Origin: Sutterella faecalis
GTDB taxonomy: Bacteria > Pseudomonadota > Gammaproteobacteria > Burkholderiales > Burkholderiaceae_F
Direction: 5' to 3'
Assembly: GCF_006337085.1 (NCBI RefSeq)
Contig: NZ_CP040882.1
Location: 1,922,001 to 1,986,000 of the forward strand
DNA length: 64,000 nucleotides
Each line of letters opens with the position of its first letter. The first letter of the stretch is position 1. This document shows positions 50,939 to 59,526 of this stretch, piece after piece. Position numbers and translations under genes: made by a program. The notes beneath the pieces are model-generated. The model had not been told where the DNA came from. It saw only the letters and a list, made by a program, of their open reading frames with translations, and did not search any database.

Positions 50939-51517
50939 GTGTTTCAGATTCGTATACATGGCCGCGGGGGCCAGGGCGTCGTGACGGCAGCAGAAATGCT
51001 TGCTCTCGCGGGCTTTATGGAAGGGCATAAGGCCCAGGCTTTTCCGAGTTTCGGTTCCGAACGGACCGGGGCTCCGGTGGTTGCATTTGCGCGGCTGTCG
51101 CCAACCGAAATCCGCCTGCGCGAACCCGTGCTTGAACCCGATGTGGTTCTGATCCAGGATCGCACGCTTCTGGAGAGCGTCCCTGTTTTTGCCGGACTGA
51201 GGCCCGATGGCTTTGTTCTGGTGAATTCGAGTCAGACGCCGGAAGCGCTTGGGCTCGGGGATCTGAAGCGCCAGCTGCCGGCGGGACACGTCATGTGCGT
51301 GCCCGCGACGAAGTTCGCGCTTGCCGCGCTCGGCAGACCGCTTCCCGGGGCAGGAATGCTCGCCGGCTTCGCGGCGATGACGGCGATGATGCAGCTTAAA
51401 AGCGTTGAAGACGCATATGCGGTCAAGTTTGCCGGCCGGATTGCGGAAGCGAATGCCGAGGTTGCCCGTCAGGCATATGAATACGTTGTCGCCCAAAAGG
51501 AGAAGAACCATGCTTAA
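50939..51517 (+). CDS. 2-oxoacid:acceptor oxidoreductase, gamma subunit (Por/Pad type)
   Basis: The 192-residue subunit (from GTG 50939) carries the family signature FQIRIHGRGGQGVVTAAEMLALAGF at its very start, then FPSFGSERTGAPVVAFARL. This subunit helps bind CoA and organise the complex that oxidatively decarboxylates a 2-oxoacid to acyl-CoA. AGAGGGA lies 7 nt before the GTG, which favours it over an ATG at 50852. The alpha subunit starts 8 bp inside its end. Substrate is likely pyruvate or an aromatic or branched 2-oxoacid. Confidence 0.88.
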   Translation: MFQIRIHGRGGQGVVTAAEMLALAGFMEGHKAQAFPSFGSERTGAPVVAFARLSPTEIRLREPVLEPDVVLIQDRTLLESVPVFAGLRPDGFVLVNSSQTPEALGLGDLKRQLPAGHVMCVPATKFALAALGRPLPGAGMLAGFAAMTAMMQLKSVEDAYAVKFAGRIAEANAEVARQAYEYVVAQKEKNHA

Positions 51518-52775
51518 GCAGCTCGAGGGCAGCCAGGGCGTAGCGCAGGCTGTGGCACTTTGCAGACCGGACGTGGTATGCGCCTATCCGATTTCTCCTC
51601 AGACCCATATTGTTGAAAATCTTGGACTCCTTTGCCGCAAAGGGGTACTTGCCGACTGCGAGTACATCAATGTGGAAAGCGAGTTCGCCGCCATGTCGGT
51701 TGCTATCGGCGCCTCGGTGGCGGGCGGCCGCGCCTACACGGCAACGGCGAGCCAGGGGCTTCTGTATATGGCTGAGGCGATATACAACGCAGGAGGGCTT
51801 GGACTTCCCGTGGTGATGACGGTTGCCAACCGTGCGATCGGCGCGCCGATCAATATTTGGAACGATCATTCCGACTCAATGAGCCAGCGCGATTGCGGCT
51901 GGATTCAGCTTTTCGCAGAAAATAATCAGGAAGCGTGCGATCTCCACATTCAGGCCTTCCGCATTGCAGAAGAGATGTCCATCCCCGTGATGGTTTGCAT
52001 GGACGGGTTCGTCCTGACGCATGCTTTTGAAGAGATGGACATTCCGGATCAGGCGTCTGTCGATGCGTTTCTGCCTCCCTATCGGCCCCGTCAGCAGCTC
52101 GATCCCGATCACCCTTATTCCATCGGCGCAATGGTGGGCCCCGAAGCATTTACGGAGGTCCGCTGGCTCGCTGAACGCCGGATGCAGGAAGCTATTCCTG
52201 TGATCGAGAAAACGCAGGGGCTTTTCCACGAAATGTTCGGCCGCAACTCCGGCGGACTTTTCTCGACCTATCGCATGGAAGACGCTGAGGCGGCTGTGCT
52301 GGTCATGGGTGCGCTTGCCGGGACCGTCAAGGATGCGGTGGATGAAATGCGTGAAGACGGCGCGAGGATCGGCGTGGTGGTTCTTAAAAGCTTCCGCCCC
52401 TTCCCCTTCAGGGCATTGAGGGAGGCGCTGATGTCGGTGCAGAGCGTTCTTGTGATGGAGCGCATGGTGAGCGCGGGCGGTGCAGGCGCAGTTTCGCTTG
52501 AGGTTATGAAGGCGCTGAAAGGGCTTCCTGTTCGCCAGAGCACGCTGATTGCCGGCCTCGGCGGGCGTGCCGTCACGCGCGCAGCCTTGAAGCCCTATTT
52601 TGCCCGGGCGCTCGCCGGGACGCTGGAGGAAGAGGAAATCTTTCTTGATCTTGACGAGGAGCTTGTTCGCCGGCAGCTCGAGCGCGAGAAGGCTTCGCGC
52701 CATATCGGCCCTGTTGCCGAAGCGCTCAACCGTCATGTCAATGAACGCAAGCTTGCCCGGGGCGAGGAGATCTGA
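51510..52775 (+). CDS. 2-oxoacid:acceptor oxidoreductase, alpha subunit (PorA/PadG-like)
   Basis: The 421-residue protein has the pyrimidine-binding TPP domain start SQGVAQAVALCRPDVVCAYPISPQTHIVENL, the ESEFAAMSVAIGASVAGGRAYTATASQGLLYM block, and INIWNDHSDSMSQRDCGWIQLF, a segment typical of pyruvate:ferredoxin oxidoreductase and phenylglyoxylate dehydrogenase alpha chains. ATG 51510 follows AAAAGGAGAAG and is fixed by the family start. It overlaps the gamma gene by 8 bp. The subunit pairs with the beta chain to build the active site. Confidence 0.92.
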   Translation: MLKQLEGSQGVAQAVALCRPDVVCAYPISPQTHIVENLGLLCRKGVLADCEYINVESEFAAMSVAIGASVAGGRAYTATASQGLLYMAEAIYNAGGLGLPVVMTVANRAIGAPINIWNDHSDSMSQRDCGWIQLFAENNQEACDLHIQAFRIAEEMSIPVMVCMDGFVLTHAFEEMDIPDQASVDAFLPPYRPRQQLDPDHPYSIGAMVGPEAFTEVRWLAERRMQEAIPVIEKTQGLFHEMFGRNSGGLFSTYRMEDAEAAVLVMGALAGTVKDAVDEMREDGARIGVVVLKSFRPFPFRALREALMSVQSVLVMERMVSAGGAGAVSLEVMKALKGLPVRQSTLIAGLGGRAVTRAALKPYFARALAGTLEEEEIFLDLDEELVRRQLEREKASRHIGPVAEALNRHVNERKLARGEEI

Positions 52776-52777
52776 AC

Positions 52778-53845
52778 ATGTCTCAGTCGGAAATTCATTT
52801 CTATCAGACCGGCACGTTCACGGCCGGCAACCGGCTGCTCGGACCGGAATCGAGGTCCGTGCAGTCCTCCATGGAGCGCTTTAATTCGCTCACTTCAGGG
52901 CACCGCGCCTGTCAGGGCTGCGGCGAGGCGCTCGGCGCCCGCTATGCCGTCGATGCGGCGATGCGCGCAACAGGAGGCAGACTCGCTGCAGCAAATGCCA
53001 CCGGGTGCTTGGAAGTCTTTTCAACGCCCTATCCGGAAACGAGCTGGCAGCTGCCGTGGTTCCACTCTCTTTTCGGCAATACGGCAGCGGTTGCTACGGG
53101 CATGGCCGCAGCTTTCCGGGCGCGGGCCAAAAAAGAGGGCAAGGAACCCACGAGGGTTATTGCCATGGGCGGCGACGGCGGCACGACCGATATTGGCTTC
53201 GGCTGTCTTTCGGGCATGTTTGAGCGCAACGACGACGTGCTCTATATCTGCTACGACAATGAGGCTTATATGAATACCGGCGTGCAGCGTTCGTCGGCAA
53301 CGCCTCCTGCGGCGCGCACGGCAACCACGCAGATTGCCGGGAGCGAGCCGGGCAATCAGTGGGGACAGGGCAAGGACGTGCCGCTCATCGCCATGGCGCA
53401 TGGGATTCCATATGTCGCCACTGCTACGGTGGCGGATCTTCGCGATCTGGAGCGCAAGGTTGAAAAAGCGATGAGCATGCACGGCGCGCGCTACATCCAT
53501 ATTTTTGTACCTTGCCCGCTTGGCTGGGGCACGGCTTCCGGAAAGACCATCGAGATTGCGCGTCTGGCGCAGGAAACCGGCATTTTCCCCGTTTTTGAGG
53601 CCGAGTACGGAGAGGTGACGAGTTCCTACAAGATTCGCCGTCGTCAGCCGGTGGAGGCGTATCTGAAGCTGCAGAAGCGCTTCGCTCACCTTTTCGGCAA
53701 GAAAGGAGATCCGGCAGTCGTTGCCCGCATCCAGGAACTTGCTGACCGCAACATCGAAAAATTCAATCTCATGGCCGGAGACGACGACCGCGAGGTTCAG
53801 ATTCCCGTCGCTGCACAGGCTGAAGAACGCAGCCAGCAGATCTGA
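52778..53845 (+). CDS. 2-oxoacid:acceptor oxidoreductase, beta subunit (PorB/PadI-like)
   Basis: The 355-residue subunit holds TPP and a [4Fe-4S] cluster. Cluster ligands are Cys45 and Cys48 (GHRACQGCGEA), Cys77 (ATGCLEVFSTPYPETSW) and a later Cys in VPCPLGWG. The TPP-Mg motif is GDGGTTDIGFG (132-142) with YDNEAYMNTG. The sequence resembles PorB of pyruvate:ferredoxin oxidoreductase. The start is 2 bp after the alpha stop. Confidence 0.92.
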   Translation: MSQSEIHFYQTGTFTAGNRLLGPESRSVQSSMERFNSLTSGHRACQGCGEALGARYAVDAAMRATGGRLAAANATGCLEVFSTPYPETSWQLPWFHSLFGNTAAVATGMAAAFRARAKKEGKEPTRVIAMGGDGGTTDIGFGCLSGMFERNDDVLYICYDNEAYMNTGVQRSSATPPAARTATTQIAGSEPGNQWGQGKDVPLIAMAHGIPYVATATVADLRDLERKVEKAMSMHGARYIHIFVPCPLGWGTASGKTIEIARLAQETGIFPVFEAEYGEVTSSYKIRRRQPVEAYLKLQKRFAHLFGKKGDPAVVARIQELADRNIEKFNLMAGDDDREVQIPVAAQAEERSQQI

Positions 53846-53860
53846 AGGCGGAGGATAAAA

Positions 53861-55498
53861 ATGACCCAAGAAAAACCGTTTGCGATTACCCTTGACGTCG
53901 GGTCCTCACTTGCCAATCGGACCGGCTCCTGGCGTACGCTGAGACCCGTTTATGTGAACCGTCTGCCTCCCTGCAATGCGAAATGTCCGGCTGGAGAAAA
54001 ATGCCGCGACTGGCTCTTTCTTGCGCAAAGCGGAGATTATGAAGGCGCCTGGAAAGAGATTGTCGAAGACAATCCCTTCCCGGCCGTCATGGGACGCGTC
54101 TGCTACCACACCTGTCAGACGGCATGCAATCGAGGCGATCTTGATGAGCCGGTCGGCATCAATGCCGTGGAGAGATTTTTAGGCGACCATGCGCTCAAGC
54201 TCGGCTGGAAGCTTCCTCAGCCTGCTGAGGAGAAGGGAAAGCGCATTCTGGTTGTCGGTGCAGGACCGGCAGGACTTTCGGCTGCTTATCATCTTCGCCG
54301 CATGGGCTATGCCGTCCATGTTGTGGAGAGCGCAGAAGCGGCGGGCGGCATGATGCGCTACGGCATCCCGAAGTATCGTCTTCCGCGGGAGGTGCTTGAC
54401 GAAGAAATCGCGCGCATTGAGGCTTTGGGCGTTGAATTTGAGTTCGGCCGCGAGGTTTCGGATCTCGCCGCGGAGATGAAGGCGGGAGGCTACGCCGCCG
54501 CCTTCATTGGTGCCGGTGCATCTCTTGCGCATCGCGCCTACATTCCTGCCGGCGACGCAGCGCATATCATGGATGCCGTGAGCCTCCTGCGGTCGGTGGA
54601 GGCGTCTTCCCCTGGCGAAGAGCCGCTTCTCGGACGCCGGGTTGTGGTCTATGGCGGCGGCAATACGGCGATCGACGTGGCGCGCACCGCAAAAAGACTT
54701 GGATCCGAACCGATCGTTGTCTATCGGCGTACGCGCGAGCGAGCCCCCGCACATGCTTTTGAAATTGAAGAGGCACTGGAAGAAGGCGTCTCGATGAAGT
54801 GGCTTTCCACGATTTCTGAAGCGGAACGCGGAGCCATTCGCATTGAAAAGATGAAGCTCGACGAATCGGGCTATCCGCAGCCGACGGGAGAATATGAAAC
54901 CATCGAAGCGGACAGCCTGGTTCTGGCGCTCGGTCAGGAAACCAATCTGTCCTTCCTTTCAGCCCTCCCTGAACTCAAGGTGGAGAAAGGGTCGGTTGTG
55001 GTCGATGAGCGCATGATGACAAGCGTTCCGGGAATTTTCGCCGGCGGCGACGTGGTGCCGGGCGATCGCAACGTTACGGTGGCGATCGGGCACGGCAAGC
55101 GTGCGGCAAAGGCGATGGATGCCTGGATCAGGGGTGAAGCGCTGAGCGCAAAAGATCCGGAGGATCCGGCGACTTTTGAAAAGCTCAACACCTGGTACTA
55201 CGCGGATGCGCCGCAGAAGATCCGGCCTCAGCTCGATATTGTGCGGCGTCAGACGACCTTTGAAGAGGTGCTCGAAGGCCTTACCGAAGAAAATGCGCTC
55301 TTTGAAGCCCGTCGCTGCATGTCCTGCGGCAACTGCTTTGAATGCGACAACTGCTACGGCGTTTGTCCCGATAATGCGGTGGTAAAGCTTGGGCCGGGCA
55401 AGAAGTTCCGTTTTAATTACGACTACTGCAAGGGCTGCGGGATCTGTGCCAATGAATGCCCGTGCGGTGCCATCGAAATGGTGCGCGAAGACATCTGA
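53861..55498 (+). CDS. FAD/NAD(P)-binding oxidoreductase fused to a 2[4Fe-4S] ferredoxin domain (GltD-like subunit)
   Basis: The 545-residue protein has an N-terminal cysteine region (Cys38, 42, 48 and Cys81, 85, 89) like the GltD-type iron-sulfur module. An FAD motif GAGPAGLSAAYHL (133-145) and an NAD(P) motif YGGGNTAIDVARTAKRLG (about 268) follow, and GIFAGGD marks the FAD C-terminal site. The last 60 residues form a ferredoxin: C486/489/492 with C502, and C523/526/529 with C533. It likely passes electrons from the POR-type core to NAD(P)+, like PadH of phenylglyoxylate dehydrogenase. GGAGG ribosome-binding site 8 nt upstream. Confidence 0.88.
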   Translation: MTQEKPFAITLDVGSSLANRTGSWRTLRPVYVNRLPPCNAKCPAGEKCRDWLFLAQSGDYEGAWKEIVEDNPFPAVMGRVCYHTCQTACNRGDLDEPVGINAVERFLGDHALKLGWKLPQPAEEKGKRILVVGAGPAGLSAAYHLRRMGYAVHVVESAEAAGGMMRYGIPKYRLPREVLDEEIARIEALGVEFEFGREVSDLAAEMKAGGYAAAFIGAGASLAHRAYIPAGDAAHIMDAVSLLRSVEASSPGEEPLLGRRVVVYGGGNTAIDVARTAKRLGSEPIVVYRRTRERAPAHAFEIEEALEEGVSMKWLSTISEAERGAIRIEKMKLDESGYPQPTGEYETIEADSLVLALGQETNLSFLSALPELKVEKGSVVVDERMMTSVPGIFAGGDVVPGDRNVTVAIGHGKRAAKAMDAWIRGEALSAKDPEDPATFEKLNTWYYADAPQKIRPQLDIVRRQTTFEEVLEGLTEENALFEARRCMSCGNCFECDNCYGVCPDNAVVKLGPGKKFRFNYDYCKGCGICANECPCGAIEMVREDI

Positions 55499-55537
55499 GC
55501 ATCGGGAAGCTGCAAAAGGTTTCCTATACTCAGAGTG

Positions 55538-55582
55538 CGCCCCGGCGTTTGGGGTTGAGTCCGGCGCCGGGGCGTATTTTTT
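55538..55582 (+). terminator. Terminator of the 2-oxoacid oxidoreductase operon
   Basis: CGCCCCGGCG (55538-55547) is the exact complement of CGCCGGGGCG (55565-55574); TATTTTTT follows. The narX-like gene starts 20 bp later, so it must use a promoter within or very near this region, or depend on read-through. Confidence 0.88.
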
Positions 55583-55602
55583 CTCTCCATCAGGGCGTCT
55601 AA

Positions 55603-57414
55603 ATGACTGAGCCGCAATCTGTTCCTCAAAATCGTTCGCTTTACCGGGAATTCAAGGTCGTTTTTATTCTGATTACGCTTTGCGTGACCATTGCAGCAAT
55701 TCCTGCGGTGGTGTTGACCGAGCTTTCAACCGGGTCGGGCGGCGCCATCAATGTGTCGGGCAGTCTGCGCATGATGAGCTACAAGCTTACGGTAGCCGTC
55801 AGCAACCCCTACGAAACGCATGAGGAGCGTGAGGCGAATACGCGGCGTGCCGTCGAGGAATTCTGGGAGCGCCTCACAAGGCCGGGGCTCCTCTCGAGCG
55901 TCCCTGATGATCCTGCTGATCCGATACGGGGCATGTACAACATTGTGGCCGAGCGCTTTGCATCTGAGATTCGTCCGCTTGCACTGAAGGGCATTGACGA
56001 CGAAGCGGCGCGGCAGCGCTTCATGGGGAAAATCGGCGGCTTTGTGGACGACGTTGATGTTTTTGTGTTTGCGCTCGAGGAGCGTCTCTCCGGTTTGATG
56101 GGGTGGCTTAAAGCTATTTTGGTTTTTACGCTTCTTGGGGCACTGGCAGTGACTTTTGGCTTGCTTCGCGTGATGAAGTCGCGCATCTTTTCGCCGCTTG
56201 AGGAATTAGAAGCCGCAGCGGGATCGGTGCGAGAAGGAAATTTTGAGGTTCGTTCGAAAGCGGCGGAACACAATTCAGAGATCGGGCGCTTCGCGCGGGG
56301 CTTCAACTTTATGGTGAGCGAACTTGAGCGGCTCTACGGCTCTCTCGAAGCAGAGGTTGCAAAAAAAACGGCGGACCTCAACAGACGCAATCAAGGGCTT
56401 CAGTTCCTGGCCCAGGCATCCGAGCAGCTTCTTGTTGACGGACCAGCATTGCCTGACGCGGTCAAGAAGGTACTGGAAGGCGCGGCGCAGCTCACGGGAG
56501 CAAATGGAGCCGCTTTCTGCGTAAGCGCCGATCCGCAGAAAGCATGGGATGAGGAAAAATCCTGGCGCTTTGCTGAAACGCCGGGCAATGGCCTGGGGCG
56601 GGAAGGCCATCTGCTCAATATTCCGGCGATCGGAGTTCGGGAGGAAACGCTCGGCATGCTGAAGATCTGGTTCCCGGAGGAGCCTTCGGCCTGGCAGAGC
56701 AATTTTCTCGGCATGACGGCAGCCCTTATCGGCCGAGCCGTGGATGCGTCGCTGCGTACGATGGATGACCGGCGACTGGCTGTGCTCGAGGAGCGGTCCA
56801 CGATCGCGCGCGAACTTCATGACTCGATTGCCCAATCGCTTTCATTCTCCAAGATTCAGCTGCTGAGGCTGAAGCGTGCAATTGAGGCTGACCCGACGGG
56901 AGACGCTGCCCGCGAGGTTCTGATTGAGCTTGACGAAGGCATTTCCACTGCATACCGGCAGCTGCGCGAGGTGTTGACGGCTTTCCGGCTGCAGATACAG
57001 GGTACGGGGTTCGGCGACGCAGTGAATGCTGCTGTAGATGCGTTCAGGAACCGCACCGGCATGCCGGTATCGCTTACCAACACGCTGCTCGGTGTGGAAA
57101 TTTCTACCAACGACCAGGTTCACTTCATCCAGATTTTGCGTGAAGCCCTCTCCAATATAGAGAAGCATGCCCGGGCGACGCAGGCGGCCGTGCGCATAGA
57201 AACGGCAGGTGCCGGCGGGTGCATTCTCACGGTGACGGACAACGGGATCGGAATCCCTCAGCATGCGGAAAAGGCCCGGCACTTTGGTCTCGGCATCATG
57301 AAGGAGCGTGCGGAAGCATTAGGCGCGACGATAGAAGTGGCCCGCAGGCCTGAAGGCGGCACCGTCGTGCGGGTTGAAAAGAAACCCGGGATGAAATCTC
57401 AGACGGCACAATAA
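55603..57414 (+). CDS. NarX/NarQ-like nitrate sensor histidine kinase
   Basis: The 603-residue kinase has membrane helices at about 18-39 and 167-189 around a periplasmic four-helix sensor. Residues 46-62 (GGAINVSGSLRMMSYKL) match the P-box that binds nitrate and nitrite in NarX and NarQ. HAMP, a GAF-like middle domain and a HisKA_3/HATPase C terminus follow, with His406 in ERSTIARELHDSIAQSL and DNGIGIP in the G-box. Next to it is a NarL-like regulator and, convergent, the nap operon, which it very likely controls. Confidence 0.92.
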   Translation: MTEPQSVPQNRSLYREFKVVFILITLCVTIAAIPAVVLTELSTGSGGAINVSGSLRMMSYKLTVAVSNPYETHEEREANTRRAVEEFWERLTRPGLLSSVPDDPADPIRGMYNIVAERFASEIRPLALKGIDDEAARQRFMGKIGGFVDDVDVFVFALEERLSGLMGWLKAILVFTLLGALAVTFGLLRVMKSRIFSPLEELEAAAGSVREGNFEVRSKAAEHNSEIGRFARGFNFMVSELERLYGSLEAEVAKKTADLNRRNQGLQFLAQASEQLLVDGPALPDAVKKVLEGAAQLTGANGAAFCVSADPQKAWDEEKSWRFAETPGNGLGREGHLLNIPAIGVREETLGMLKIWFPEEPSAWQSNFLGMTAALIGRAVDASLRTMDDRRLAVLEERSTIARELHDSIAQSLSFSKIQLLRLKRAIEADPTGDAAREVLIELDEGISTAYRQLREVLTAFRLQIQGTGFGDAVNAAVDAFRNRTGMPVSLTNTLLGVEISTNDQVHFIQILREALSNIEKHARATQAAVRIETAGAGGCILTVTDNGIGIPQHAEKARHFGLGIMKERAEALGATIEVARRPEGGTVVRVEKKPGMKSQTAQ

Positions 57415-57596
57415 AGTACGAGAGGGAAGGCGGAAAAGTTCAATATCGGATTTGTCCTGAAAGAGGAAGTTGCGCAATGGCGCATAGAATCTCTGAATGG
57501 AGACTCCTCCGGGGGCCGGTGAATATGCCGTTTACACTTAACGCTTGCCGGCGTACAGGCCTCTCAGGTCTCTTTCCGGCTTAAGGAATATGTTTT

Positions 57597-58280
57597 ATGA
57601 ACGCGCCAGAATCAAAAACCGCTGCGGCAGACAAGCACACCGTACTGGTGGTTGACGACCACCCGCTTTTTCGCCGGGGCGTCAGAGAGCTGCTTTCGCT
57701 TGACGACACGATTTCAGTTGTGGGTGAAGCCGGAACGCGTGATGAAGCAGTGCTTCTCGCGAGACAGCTCGAGCCTGAACTGATTGTGCTCGACCTCAAT
57801 ATGCGCGGTTCATCAGGGGTGGAAATCCTGACGACGCTCAAGTCGGAAGATCCGTCAATGCGCATTGTGATTTTGACGGTGAGCGATTCCGGCGACGATC
57901 TTCTCGCCTGCATCCGAGCGGGTGCAGACGGCTATTTTCTGAAGGATATGGAGCCCGAGCGTTTTCTTGAGAACGTGCATGAAGCGCTCGAAGGGCGCCT
58001 CATCGTGGATACTGCGATGGTGAGGTATCTCACGGACATGATTCGTGAGAAAGCTCAGCCTGAGGCGCCTAATCCTCTGACGGAGCGAGAAGAAGAAGTG
58101 CTCAGCTATATCGCGCAGGGGCTGACGAATAAGATGATCGGGAGAAAGCTTCAGATTTCCGACGGCACCGTCAAGGGACATGTGAAGCATCTTCTCAAAA
58201 AGCTGGGCTTCAACAGCCGTGTTGAAGCGGCCGTCTGGGCTGCTCAAAGGGAGGAGCAGAAAGCAAAGCGGCAGATGTGA
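57597..58280 (+). CDS. NarL/FixJ-family response regulator
   Basis: The 227-residue protein has a receiver domain (VLVVDDHPLFRRGVRELL, Asp66 in LIVLDLNMRG) and a LuxR-type HTH (LTEREEEVLSYIAQGLTNKMIGRKLQISDGTVKGHVKHLLKKL). It is the partner of the kinase upstream. The 182-bp gap before it has a GCCGG/CCGGC stem flanked by CTTAA and TTAAG (about 57537-57586), which may be an attenuator or hairpin leader. Its target sites are expected near napD and possibly the cyd or por operons. Confidence 0.92.
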   Translation: MNAPESKTAAADKHTVLVVDDHPLFRRGVRELLSLDDTISVVGEAGTRDEAVLLARQLEPELIVLDLNMRGSSGVEILTTLKSEDPSMRIVILTVSDSGDDLLACIRAGADGYFLKDMEPERFLENVHEALEGRLIVDTAMVRYLTDMIREKAQPEAPNPLTEREEEVLSYIAQGLTNKMIGRKLQISDGTVKGHVKHLLKKLGFNSRVEAAVWAAQREEQKAKRQM

Positions 58281-58309
58281 TGTCTGCCGCTTATTGGAGA
58301 GAGAAGCCG

Positions 58310-58645
58310 TTAGTCCTCGGTGGCGTCGTTCGCGTTGACGGGAGCGAGGGGCTTCGCCTGTGAGCTTTCTGCGTGGCAGAGCATGCATTCAAAGCGTTCA
58401 CCGGCAAGCTTCCCCGGAGCCGCATAGTGCGAACGGGGGATTTCGCCCTTTTGGCGCGCACGATCGGCAGGCTGCTCGCGGTGGCACATCAGGCAGTTGT
58501 TCTTGTCGATGGTGATGGGAAGATAGTTTGCTACCGGATGGGGAATCGGGCTCGGAGCGCCGATGATGGGGTTGTCGGCAGCCAGCACCGGAGCGGCAAG
58601 GAGAGACGTGCAGGCGAATGCGGCAAAAATCGTATAGCGGGTCAT
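58310..58645 (-). CDS. napB: Periplasmic nitrate reductase, dihaem cytochrome c subunit NapB
   Basis: The 111-residue precursor has a signal peptide (1-22, cut after VLA) and two haem-c motifs, CLMCH and CMLCH. The region P-x-x-HPVANYLPITIDKNNCLMCH and IPRSHYA are NapB features. It is shorter than E. coli NapB (149 residues), mainly at both ends. It passes electrons to NapA. It is last in the operon and is convergent with the NarL-like gene (29 bp between stops). Confidence 0.9.
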   Translation of the reverse strand: MTRYTIFAAFACTSLLAAPVLAADNPIIGAPSPIPHPVANYLPITIDKNNCLMCHREQPADRARQKGEIPRSHYAAPGKLAGERFECMLCHAESSQAKPLAPVNANDATED

Positions 58646-58662
58646 AAGGTTCTCCAGAATTT

Positions 58663-59526
58663 CTAATTCAATTGATGTGTATTTTTGCTGGCAGAGGAGC
58701 CGGGGATGCGGAAGTGAAGCGCGTCTTCCGGACAGACCTCAATGCAGCGGCCGCAGTTGAGGCATTCCCCCGAGGGAATGCGGCCGCTTTCTGCCATGTC
58801 CTTGAAGCGGATGATCTGCTTTTCCGGACACACTCTGAGGCAGTCGGCGCAGCGCGTGCATTTTGAGTCTGTGAATGCAATGGTCACGAGAGGCCGGGGC
58901 GAGGCTCTCCCCGCAAGCGACCAGAAGGCGCCGAGCGGGCAGAGGTGTCCGCACCAGCCGTTGCGCATGAGTCCGAGCTCCAGCGCAAAGACTGCAAGCG
59001 CAGCAGAAAGTGCCGAGAGGCCGGTTCCGTAAGCGACGTCGCGCCAGATGATGGCCTGCGGGCTCACGGCTTCAAATGCTGCTGAGCCGGTGGCGAAGCT
59101 CGCCGCCAGCGTGCCTGCAAGCACGGCATAGCGCGCGCTTCTCGGCAGACGGATGTAGTCGGCGGAAAGGCCAAGCTTTGTCCGGAGCCATTCGGCCGCC
59201 TCAACCACCAGGTTCATCGGACAGATCCATCCGCAGAAGGTCCGGGAGCCGAGAAGGCTGTAGAAAAGCGTGATGAGCGCTGTCCCGATGAGCGTCGTCG
59301 CTGTCGGAATGATTCCGGCAAGAAGCCGCTCCAGGAAGGCAAGCGGGTCGCCCAACGGGATCATTCCGAGAAGCTTCGATTGCGACAGGTCCCCAAGGAG
59401 CAGGGGCTTCCCGGCGATTTCCCATCCCCAGCGGGCGGACCCCGCAAAAAGGATGAGTACCAGGAGCTCGGTAATGCGTCTTGCGATCGTGAAGCGGTGC
59501 CGGCGCATAAAGGCTTGATGCGTCAT
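58663..59526 (-). CDS. napH: Quinol dehydrogenase membrane component NapH
   Basis: The 287-residue protein has four membrane helices, the cysteine pairs CGWICP and CGHLCP in cytoplasmic loops, and two C-terminal [4Fe-4S] motifs, CTRCADCLRVCP and CLNCGRCIEVCP. NapH oxidises quinol and hands electrons to NapG and on to NapB/NapA. Its start overlaps the napG stop (ATGA). Confidence 0.94.
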   Translation of the reverse strand: MTHQAFMRRHRFTIARRITELLVLILFAGSARWGWEIAGKPLLLGDLSQSKLLGMIPLGDPLAFLERLLAGIIPTATTLIGTALITLFYSLLGSRTFCGWICPMNLVVEAAEWLRTKLGLSADYIRLPRSARYAVLAGTLAASFATGSAAFEAVSPQAIIWRDVAYGTGLSALSAALAVFALELGLMRNGWCGHLCPLGAFWSLAGRASPRPLVTIAFTDSKCTRCADCLRVCPEKQIIRFKDMAESGRIPSGECLNCGRCIEVCPEDALHFRIPGSSASKNTHQLN

